This document shows, piece by piece, positions 1 to 7,274 of a stretch of DNA of 64,000 nt. Made by a program: the position numbers and the translations under genes. Source of the stretch: Candidatus Zixiibacteriota bacterium (GTDB lineage Bacteria; Zixibacteria; MSB-5A5; GN15; FEB-12). The stretch lies in the NCBI GenBank assembly GCA_040756055.1, contig JBFLZR010000001.1, positions 127,849 through 191,848 on the forward strand, written 5' to 3'. The notes below the pieces were generated by a model, which saw only the letters and a program-made list of their open reading frames with translations, was not told the origin of the DNA and ran no database searches. Position 1 is the stretch's first letter; each line of letters opens with the position of its first letter.

Positions 1-765
1 GTCCACCGACATTTCGTTGATGACATACGCCTGGGTATCGATGTCCCAGGTCATTTTGGCGGCGAGAATCGGATCCCACTGCCCTCGGTGGCGCAGCCAG
101 TATATCTCGTAGTAATCTTCGGGTGTCCAGGTCACGTGGCATCCGACGCGCATCTCCCAGTTGTTGCTGAGATGGGTATAATGCTCAACTATTTTCAGCG
201 GATATTGGGAGTAGATGTCGGTCCATTGCTCGCCGACAAAACTTCCGAGTTCCGGATGCACCAGCGCCAGCCATCCGATAAAATTGTCGCGGGCATCGAG
301 AGCGTTGTTCAGGCTGAGAATCCCCCAGCTGAATATCTCGATTTCAAATTCCATCGTCCGGACACAAGTCTGATTCTCCACCGTCACGGTCACATAATAG
401 AAACCGATTTCCATCTGTTTGGAGGCATCGATCAATAGCTCGGTCATTCCGGTCTCGGCGTTAAGATGGGTGGTGGTGAATTCGCCTTTAAGCAGCCGGT
501 CGGAGTTGAGACTGACGACGGCATCGCCGGCAAAATCCGCGCCGGGGATTATCCTTATTAAAAACAGAGCGCGTCCACCCGGATAGCTGCGGAAATAGGT
601 GTACTTCGCCTCTACGGTGAAACTGCCGGTGCCCATGTTGGTCCCAGACGTCATGGCAACGTTGTTGCTCCGGTCGGGCGCTTGAATCGGATTGTTGGAT
701 GAGCAGCCTGCTACGATCATTATTATGACGGCAATAAGCGCTGCTGTTTTGGCCAATAATCTCAT
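1..765 (-). CDS. Lipoprotein of unknown function, 3' end cut by window edge
   Basis: The reading frame is open from an ATG at 765 to the first base of the window with no stop, so at least 255 residues are present and the C-terminus is missing. The start is preceded by AAGGAG seven bases upstream. The N-terminus is a lipoprotein signal: MRLLAK, a hydrophobic stretch, then a lipobox ending A-G-C-S-S near residue 21, so the mature protein should be lipid-anchored in the envelope. The rest is rich in beta-type segments and aromatic residues and carries no catalytic motif I recognise. It is divergent from the cytochrome genes at 1084. Function unknown. Confidence 0.75.
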   Translation of the reverse strand, partial: MRLLAKTAALIAVIIMIVAGCSSNNPIQAPDRSNNVAMTSGTNMGTGSFTVEAKYTYFRSYPGGRALFLIRIIPGADFAGDAVVSLNSDRLLKGEFTTTHLNAETGMTELLIDASKQMEIGFYYVTVTVENQTCVRTMEFEIEIFSWGILSLNNALDARDNFIGWLALVHPELGSFVGEQWTDIYSQYPLKIVEHYTHLSNNWEMRVGCHVTWTPEDYYEIYWLRHRGQWDPILAAKMTWDIDTQAYVINEMSVD

Positions 766-1083
766 GTTTTCTCCTTCTGACCTGTGGTCATTGGCGGGAT
801 TAGTACGAAGTTTATTGGTGTAGATATGCCCAGCGGCTCATCTTTTCGTCAAAGACGAACGATTTATCCACATTGTTACATATCAAGTGTTGAACGGGCA
901 GTAATTGCGTCGACTAAAAGTGCTGCGCGTTTTTGCCTTAAGGAACGGGCGACTAAAAATATAACGGAATCCTGAATTCACGCAAGATGTCTTTGGCGGA
1001 TGAATCAATTCTGCCCATTGAGCTGCGCTGTCAGAATCAGAAAAAGTCTTGCGGGAGCCTGTCGATAATATCATATTGCCATC
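766..1083. other. Intergenic region between divergent genes
   Basis: About 320 bases between the divergent lipoprotein (765, minus) and the cytochrome gene (1084, plus). It should hold promoters for both. The best minus-strand -35-like hexamer (TTGACG) has no good -10 at normal spacing, and I see no clear Shine-Dalgarno close to 1084. Short frames here have no coding character. No RNA gene seen. Confidence 0.4.
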
Positions 1084-2493
1084 ATGGACTTCCCTCCATT
1101 TTTCATCGACTTTTTCGGTAACCGTTTGCTGATAGCGGTGATTGCCATAATTCACGTTTTTATTAATCATGCTTTCGCGGTCGGCGCCTATCCGTTGGTC
1201 ACTTTTATGGAGTGGCGGGCTTTTCGGAAAAAAGACCCGGCATCCGATGAACTAGCGTACAAGATAACATTTGTCCTGTTTGTTGTGACGACCTCGCTGG
1301 GCGCTCTCACGGGAGTCGGGATCTGGTTCTCCACATCGCTTATCGCCCCGTTTGCCATTGGCAGCCTGCTTCGTGTCTTCTTCTGGGCCTGGTTTATTGA
1401 GTGGCTCGTGTTTATCACCGAGGTTGTTTTGATCGTTCTGTATTTCCTTCTCTGGAAGAGATGGCGCGAGGGCATACTCAAAAAGCTCCACATCGCCCTC
1501 GGTGTGCTGCTGAGTGTATTCTCGTGGTTTACGATGGTGATTATCGTGGCAATTCTCGGGTTCATGATGGGGTCCGGGAAATGGCCGGCTGACCAGTCGT
1601 TTTTCTCTGCTATTTTCAATCCCATATATTTGCCGCAGCTGGCGTTTCGAACGGCCTACGCGATGGGTATCGCCGGTTTGTGCGTGTGGTTCCTGCTGTT
1701 TTTCTTTACTGAGAAAGGAAGTTTGCTCAGGCAGCGCGCTGTCAGGTTCGTATCGGTCTGGATGCTTGCCTGGGTGATTCCGTTTATCGCAGCATCGATC
1801 TGGTACTATCACACCATTCCGGCGAACATGCTGGCCAATCTCGGGGTAGCGATGCTGACGCAGAAATTCATGCAGTGGCATCAAACTCTAGCGATAATCA
1901 TGGCTGTTACGATCGGTGTTATCATTGTTGTCGCGGCAATCGGGGCCATCAAGCCGAAATTGATTCCGAGTGTATTGCTTATCGTTCCTTTCGCGCTTGG
2001 ATTGTGGCTGCTCGGGCATTTCGAGCGTGTTCGTGAATTCATTCGTAAGCCATATGTGATCGCTGATTACATGTATTCCAACGGGGTGAAGCTTGACGAA
2101 TTGCCGGTGTTTCAACGCGATGGTGTTCTCACCTACGCTAATTATGTTACCAATCACCGGGTGACTGCGGACAATATGGTAGCGGCGGGACGCGATGTAT
2201 GGGTGGTCACCTGCTCGAGATGCCACACCACCCGCGGTATTAACAGCATGATGACGAAGTTCACAAATCTCTATGGAAACGACCCGTGGGACAAGGACGC
2301 GATGATCGCTTTCATTCATAGTATGCACATGACCCGAACCTACATGCCGCCGTTTCCCGGCAGCGATAAAGAAGCCGAAGCGCTGGTCGCTTATTTGATG
2401 CAGATGCAAGTCGATCACAAATTTATCCTCGGGGCACAGAATGATTGGACTGTCAAGCCAACGCCCGCAACGCAGCAGCCGACGGGACCCTGA
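1084..2493 (+). CDS. bd-oxidase-like membrane protein with C-terminal cytochrome c domain
   Basis: A 469-residue protein with about nine hydrophobic helices followed by a periplasmic-type tail. The first helices resemble the CydA side of cytochrome bd-type quinol oxidases (helix 1-2 has a His-rich N-H-A-F-A-V-G-A-Y stretch). Near residue 378 there is one heme c site, C-S-R-C-H, followed by Met-rich sequence (M-H-M-T-R-T-Y-M-P-P-F) that could supply the axial ligand. The next gene, 18 bases on, has the same layout, so the two probably form one complex passing quinol electrons to a c-type heme. Whether it reduces oxygen is not shown. The ATG was chosen because the hydrophobic segment starts just after it; no strong ribosome site is visible. 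Confidence 0.7.
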   Translation: MDFPPFFIDFFGNRLLIAVIAIIHVFINHAFAVGAYPLVTFMEWRAFRKKDPASDELAYKITFVLFVVTTSLGALTGVGIWFSTSLIAPFAIGSLLRVFFWAWFIEWLVFITEVVLIVLYFLLWKRWREGILKKLHIALGVLLSVFSWFTMVIIVAILGFMMGSGKWPADQSFFSAIFNPIYLPQLAFRTAYAMGIAGLCVWFLLFFFTEKGSLLRQRAVRFVSVWMLAWVIPFIAASIWYYHTIPANMLANLGVAMLTQKFMQWHQTLAIIMAVTIGVIIVVAAIGAIKPKLIPSVLLIVPFALGLWLLGHFERVREFIRKPYVIADYMYSNGVKLDELPVFQRDGVLTYANYVTNHRVTADNMVAAGRDVWVVTCSRCHTTRGINSMMTKFTNLYGNDPWDKDAMIAFIHSMHMTRTYMPPFPGSDKEAEALVAYLMQMQVDHKFILGAQNDWTVKPTPATQQPTGP

Positions 2494-2511
2494 TGGAGAT
2501 AGAGTTACTTG

Positions 2512-3909
2512 ATGCTGATTATCTCAAAAATACACAGTCTTCTGGCGATCCTGATGATTCAGATGCCATCACCGGGTGACATCGAACTGCCGCTTCCACT
2601 TGCTGAATCTGACCTGAAGCTTTTCCTGGTGATTCTCTTTCTGGCGCACATTCTATTCGTCAATCTCATGGTGGGCGGTTCGCTATTGGCTGTTATATTT
2701 GAGATTATTGGTCTTTCGAATCCGAAGTATGACGCACTGGGAAAGAGTGTCTCCCGGACTATCACGGTGAACAAGAGTCTGGCTGTGGTGCTTGGGGTAG
2801 GACCGCTTCTGTGCATCAGCCTTGCCTACACGATTCATTTCTACTCTGCCAACGCTCTCACCGGTTACGGATGGATTGCCGTTGTCCCGCTGGTAACTCT
2901 GGCGTTCCTGCTGGCCTATGTTCACAAGTATTCGTGGGACAGGTGGACCGGAGACGACAAGCGCGCCCATATTATGGTGGGTATCGGGGCGGCTCTGTTG
3001 TTTTTGTGCGTGCCGTTCATCTTTCTGACCAATATCAACCTTATGCTCTTCCCGGCTGACTGGGTTAACGTAAAAGGATTCTTTTCATCACTTCGCGTTG
3101 GAAATGTCTTTCCGCGCTTTTTCCACTTTCTGACGGCATCTCTGGCCATAACCGGCCTGTTTCTAACGTGGTGGTTCGGGCGAAAGAAATTCCCCGTTGA
3201 AGAGAGTCTGCCCGGGTTCACTCGACCGGGGCTAAGACGCCTGTTTTACCGATTGGTATTTTACCTCACGCTGGCGCAATTGATTTTTGGCCCGATGCTT
3301 CTGTTCACGCTGCCGGCTGAAGGCATCACAGCAGTTATGCTGATTGTGATTTTTTCCGGAGTCGCGATAGTGATAGCTCTGCTAATAGCGTTGTCGCGGG
3401 AGATTGACGCGGCTGATACATCGATAGGCAAAAGTTTTGTTCTCGTAGCTTTGCTTCTGACAACCGTAGTCCTGGCGATGGGTACGGGTAGGCATTTGTA
3501 TCGTGAAGGCGCCCTGGCGTATCACAAAACAATCGTGACCAACCAGACCGATACGTTTCATTCCATTGTTGTGGCCACGCAGATGCGTCTGGCTGCCGGG
3601 CTTGGCGCCGGTGACGCCCTGGCCACCGGACCAACCGGGGAATCGGTTTTCAGAAACTGCGCCGCCTGTCACGCCGTTGACAAGGTGTTGGCGGCGCCGC
3701 CACTTACGGATATTTACTCAATCTACAAGGGTGATCCTCAGGGTATTGTCGCCTGGGCCAGAGCGCCCGGCAAAAAACGGCCGGAGTTCACGCAGATGCC
3801 GTCGTTCGCGCATCTTGGCGATGAACAGCTTGAGTTGGTGGCTGAGTATATGCTGCAGAAGGGCTCCGGAGCGTCGCAGACGACTTCGGGTGCGGACTCC
3901 GGATCGTGA
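2512..3909 (+). CDS. Second bd-like membrane protein with C-terminal cytochrome c domain
   Basis: A roughly 465-residue polytopic protein beginning 18 bases after the preceding stop and preceded by GGAG at 2495-2498. The ATG at 2512 is chosen; an in-frame TTG lies at 2509. Some nine hydrophobic helices are followed by a soluble tail with one heme c motif, C-A-A-C-H, near residue 385, and a Met-containing segment (Q-M-P-S-F) that is a typical axial-ligand region of class I cytochrome c. With its neighbour it looks like a two-subunit quinol:cytochrome module of the cytochrome bd superfamily, each subunit fused to a c-type domain. It ends before a bidirectional terminator at about 3955. The terminal electron acceptor is unknown. 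Confidence 0.7.
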   Translation: MLIISKIHSLLAILMIQMPSPGDIELPLPLAESDLKLFLVILFLAHILFVNLMVGGSLLAVIFEIIGLSNPKYDALGKSVSRTITVNKSLAVVLGVGPLLCISLAYTIHFYSANALTGYGWIAVVPLVTLAFLLAYVHKYSWDRWTGDDKRAHIMVGIGAALLFLCVPFIFLTNINLMLFPADWVNVKGFFSSLRVGNVFPRFFHFLTASLAITGLFLTWWFGRKKFPVEESLPGFTRPGLRRLFYRLVFYLTLAQLIFGPMLLFTLPAEGITAVMLIVIFSGVAIVIALLIALSREIDAADTSIGKSFVLVALLLTTVVLAMGTGRHLYREGALAYHKTIVTNQTDTFHSIVVATQMRLAAGLGAGDALATGPTGESVFRNCAACHAVDKVLAAPPLTDIYSIYKGDPQGIVAWARAPGKKRPEFTQMPSFAHLGDEQLELVAEYMLQKGSGASQTTSGADSGS

Positions 3910-3951
3910 GCGAATTCCGGATTCAATCCGAATTGTCACGAATCTTCGAAT

Positions 3952-3984
3952 AAAAAAGGCAGAGGAAACAAATCCTCTGCCTTT
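3952..3984. terminator. Bidirectional intrinsic terminator
   Basis: A nine-base perfect stem, GGCAGAGGA / TCCTCTGCC, with a six-base loop lies between the convergent cytochrome gene (ends 3909) and multicopper oxidase (ends 4007). It is followed by TTT on the plus strand and by six T on the minus strand, so it can stop transcription from both sides, better for the minus-strand gene. Confidence 0.85.
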
Positions 3985-4006
3985 AGTGATTCCATTCACT
4001 GTGCTG

Positions 4007-6085
4007 TTACTTAAGCAACAGCATCTTCCTTGTTTCCCTAATATCTCCCGCCTCAAGCCGGTATAAGTATACGCCACTGGCGGCACCGTTGCCTCGAGAG
4101 TCCTTTCCATCCCACATCGCTACATGCTCACCCGCGTTCAGGTTGCCATCGACAAGCGTCTTTACTTCCTGTCCCAGAATATTAAAGACTTTCAATTGGA
4201 CCGAACCGGCGACCGGCAACGCAAAGCTGATCTCGGTACTGGGGTTGAACGGGTTGGGATAGTTCTGTTTCAAGCCAAAACTCTCCGGCATGTCGCCCAG
4301 CTTAGCCGCCACCGCAGGAGCCGGCGCGACAACCTTGAACGGCCGCATCATCTCATTATCCTCGTGTTCGAGGATGTGGCAATGGTAGACATACCCCGGT
4401 TCGGCAGTGGCATCGAATGGAAAAGTCGTTCCATCCTGCGATGAGAACCGCACGATAACCCTGGTCACCTCACCGGGGAACATGACGAACGTATCCTTCC
4501 AGCCGGCTTCGTTGAGATTCGGCCCGGCCGGCTGGCCGTTAACGTACGGAGCCGGACTGACTGCGACCGGATTGTCGGTTGGCAAAACCGGATTAGCCGC
4601 AGTGTAAGCCTTCATATACTGGCTCAGGCGGAATTTCTGGCGGCTCAGGAGTTGGAATTGAACCAGGTGGAGGTGGATTGGGTGGGCATCGCCGGTGAGG
4701 TTGACGAATTCCCAGATCTCGGTGGCTCCCAGTTGGGGCGTTTCGTAAAGGGTACCATCCCACATCTGTCCGTTTATCAGGGCCATCAAAGGACCGCCGG
4801 CGCCCATGATCTCGTTGAGAGTGAAAGTGCGCGTTACTGAAGCCGGGCCCAGAACCGGAATGACATTGTTAGCCGTAATAGAACTGTTGTCGGGACCGGT
4901 CGAGGCAACCACTCTGAACTGCATCACGGGACGTTCCGTGTTCGGATCCGGCGGCGCGCCTTTCGGATAAGGGGACTTGGCGTTATTATCCAGAACGAAC
5001 TGGGTCCCCACCGGGAGGCCGGCGAAATCGATGATAATGTCAGCGCGCTCACCGGGAGCGATAACGAGACGCTGGGCGTTCGGGTTGGCCGGATCGTTGA
5101 GCATCACCGGCGCGGCCAGATATCCGCCGTCGGAGCCAATCTGGTGGAACGCCGGACCCGGAAGACCTGTCGTCTGGTCAAGCAGTTGCAGACTGTAGAA
5201 ACGTGAGTTGGAGCCATTGAGAATCCGGAAACGGTATTTTCGCGGCTCGACATTAAGATACGGCCAGACTACACCGTTAACCAGAATGGTGTTACCGAAA
5301 AATTCCGGTTGCCACTGCGGATGCTGAGGATTGACGCCTACGGTCGGGTAGGCCAGCGAGCCATCGATGTTGAACATCCTGTCCTGAATAACCATCGGTA
5401 TCTCGTACGCGGCACCGGGCAGGTTCATTGGGCCTTCGATTGCCGCATCGCGCAGGAGGTAAAAACCAGCCAAGCCGGCATATACGTTTAACCTTGTCAT
5501 GCCCAGAGCATGGTCGTGATACCAGAGGGTTGTCGGATCCTGATTATTGTAATAGTTGTAGACCTGCTGCTGCCATCCGGGGCCGGTCTCGGCAAATCCC
5601 TGCGTGAACCAGGCATCCGGGTGACCGTCGCTCTGCGGCTCATTTTCACCGCCGTGCAGATGGGCCACGACAGGTATACCGGGTCCTGTTGGATTAGCCC
5701 AGTGCAGGGTCCTATCCAGTGCGGCATCAAGAAGATGTGTCATTGGAAGGTTGTTGGTCCACAGGACCTGTATCGGCACGCCGCGGGTGGCTTCAATTGT
5801 AGCCGCCGGGAAGCTGGCCGTGGCGGCGCTGGTACCATAACCCCACACCGTTGTGGGCGGTAGCTGGCTGTGAAGCTGCTGGGTTATCTGGTACATTCCG
5901 ATCTCATAGTAATTGGCAGCCGTTTGAGGCATAACGCCGGGAACCGGCAGCGGATCGAGGTACTTGGTGAGAGTCAATGGATTAAGCGGTACCTGGCCGA
6001 TAGCTGTGGCGGCCATAACGAAGACTAAGCTTAATGCCGTCAGGACGGCGCCTCCCCCGGTAAAACACATTGCCCGTTTCAACAC
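4007..6085 (-). CDS. Secreted multicopper oxidase with T9SS sorting domain
   Basis: The product is a CotA/bilirubin-oxidase-like three-domain multicopper oxidase of 692 residues. Copper ligand motifs are complete: H-L-H-G-G near residue 142, W-Y-H-D-H-A near 189, G-D-A-H-P-I-H-L-H in the last cupredoxin domain, and Y-H-C-H-I-L-E-H-E-D-N-E-M-M near the end, which holds the type 1 copper Cys-His-Met. A further 85 residues form a T9SS-type C-terminal domain starting N-Y-P-N-P-F-N-P and ending R-K-M-L-L-L-K, so the enzyme is probably exported to the cell surface. The start is a GTG at 6085 preceded by AAAGGAG eight bases upstream; an upstream in-frame ATG at 6127 would place that ribosome site inside the gene. 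A signal peptide ends near A-T-A-I-G-Q. Substrate (metal ion or phenol) cannot be told. Confidence 0.9.
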   Translation of the reverse strand: MLKRAMCFTGGGAVLTALSLVFVMAATAIGQVPLNPLTLTKYLDPLPVPGVMPQTAANYYEIGMYQITQQLHSQLPPTTVWGYGTSAATASFPAATIEATRGVPIQVLWTNNLPMTHLLDAALDRTLHWANPTGPGIPVVAHLHGGENEPQSDGHPDAWFTQGFAETGPGWQQQVYNYYNNQDPTTLWYHDHALGMTRLNVYAGLAGFYLLRDAAIEGPMNLPGAAYEIPMVIQDRMFNIDGSLAYPTVGVNPQHPQWQPEFFGNTILVNGVVWPYLNVEPRKYRFRILNGSNSRFYSLQLLDQTTGLPGPAFHQIGSDGGYLAAPVMLNDPANPNAQRLVIAPGERADIIIDFAGLPVGTQFVLDNNAKSPYPKGAPPDPNTERPVMQFRVVASTGPDNSSITANNVIPVLGPASVTRTFTLNEIMGAGGPLMALINGQMWDGTLYETPQLGATEIWEFVNLTGDAHPIHLHLVQFQLLSRQKFRLSQYMKAYTAANPVLPTDNPVAVSPAPYVNGQPAGPNLNEAGWKDTFVMFPGEVTRVIVRFSSQDGTTFPFDATAEPGYVYHCHILEHEDNEMMRPFKVVAPAPAVAAKLGDMPESFGLKQNYPNPFNPSTEISFALPVAGSVQLKVFNILGQEVKTLVDGNLNAGEHVAMWDGKDSRGNGAASGVYLYRLEAGDIRETRKMLLLK

Positions 6086-6497
6086 TTGTTTTTCTCCTTT
6101 AGTCGGTTGATTCAAACAAAATCGCATTAGTCAGCAAGCGATATCTACGCCTGCCAATCACCCTTCAGCCTTGAGCCAACCGATTTCAACACTGAAAATT
6201 ATCCGCAGATATACGGTAGCCCCCTTTCTGCACTGCTATTAAACTTGACTGATGTCTATTTAGCCCTGCGTGATATCACGATTCCCGTTATGATATCTAT
6301 TTTTGTGTAATGCCCGGGATTTTGAAGGTGCTTTGACTTGTAATACCAGAAAGGTCGACCGATATGGTCGCCTTTAATCAACATTAGAGGTACGATTAGC
6401 AGGACTGGACGGTTTGAGTTTTTTTCAGAACAGTGGACAATAAATCGGAATTAACTTATATGGCAAAAAGCGACAAAATCCATTATAATTAGTTACT
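6086..6497. other. Divergent intergenic region with a 26-base imperfect palindrome
   Basis: About 410 AT-rich bases between the multicopper oxidase and the hydroxyproline operon. At 6350-6375 the sequence AAAGGTCGACC-GATAT-GGTCG-CCTTT forms an imperfect inverted repeat (ten pairs, one bulge) that could be an operator or a short hairpin. No RNA gene or coding frame was recognised. The plus-strand promoter at the right end is listed separately. Confidence 0.5.
6460..6489 (+). promoter_or_regulatory. Candidate promoter giving a leaderless transcript
   Basis: A perfect -10 hexamer TATAAT lies at 6484-6489, with ATGGCA (four of six to TTGACA) at 6460-6465, an 18-base spacer. The ATG of the activase gene is at 6498, only eight bases after the -10, so transcription would begin at or next to the start codon. 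No Shine-Dalgarno is present before this ATG, which fits a leaderless mRNA. Confidence 0.5.
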
Positions 6498-7268
6498 ATG
6501 GCCACAAAGCCTGAAATCGGCGGTAAGATATTCGATATCAAGAGGTACGCTATCCACGACGGTCCGGGGATCAGGACTACCGTTTTCCTTTCCGGTTGTC
6601 CTCTTGACTGCCTCTGGTGTCACAACCCGGAAGCCCGCAATCTCGACACCACCGACCCGACTGGCAAGACCCGGACTGTGACGGTCAGTGAAGTAATGGA
6701 AGAGGTAACTAAAGACAGGGTCTTCTATGACCAGTCAGGTGGGGGGGTGACTTTCTCCGGGGGGGAGCCTTTATTCCAGATTGATTTTTTGGAAGCTCTG
6801 TGTGGCGCCAGCCGGAGGCTTGGAATCCGTACGGCGGTGGATACCTGCGGACATGCGCCATGGGCCGATTTTGAGCGTATTTATAATGACGTTGACTTAT
6901 TTCTGTATGACCTCAAGCTTATGGATGATAACGAGCACCGGCATTATACCGGCGAATCGAACCGACAAATACTCGAGAACCTTAAGTTATTGACCGGCAA
7001 AGGCAGTGCCGTAAATATCCGTATTCCTCTTGTGCCGGGTATAACCGACACCGAAGCCAATCTCGATCGGATTCGGGATTTGGTCGCTTCTTTACCCGGT
7101 ATTGCTCGAATCAGTTTGTTGCCGTATAATCAGTTCGGCGAGGACAAACGCCGGCGCTTCGGTCTTCCCGGCAAGCTGGGCAATCTTGAGCAGCAGAGCA
7201 AGGTTGATGTCGAAAGCAAGGCTGACCGGTTTCGCTCGTTGGGGTGTGAAGTCAAAATTGGAGGATAG
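6498..7268 (+). CDS. Glycyl-radical enzyme activating enzyme for HypD
   Basis: A 256-residue radical SAM activase that should place the glycyl radical on the dehydratase encoded seven bases downstream. The SAM-cluster motif C-P-L-D-C-L-W-C is at residues 34-41 (CxxxCxxC), followed by H-N-P-E and the G-G-E-P motif near 92. It is the short form, as in pyruvate formate-lyase activase: there is no ferredoxin-like Cys-rich insert between the SAM cluster and the barrel, unlike many activases of other glycyl-radical dehydratases. No ribosome site is visible before the ATG; a -10 box lies eight bases upstream. Confidence 0.9.
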   Translation: MATKPEIGGKIFDIKRYAIHDGPGIRTTVFLSGCPLDCLWCHNPEARNLDTTDPTGKTRTVTVSEVMEEVTKDRVFYDQSGGGVTFSGGEPLFQIDFLEALCGASRRLGIRTAVDTCGHAPWADFERIYNDVDLFLYDLKLMDDNEHRHYTGESNRQILENLKLLTGKGSAVNIRIPLVPGITDTEANLDRIRDLVASLPGIARISLLPYNQFGEDKRRRFGLPGKLGNLEQQSKVDVESKADRFRSLGCEVKIGG

Positions 7269-7274
7269 GACGAT

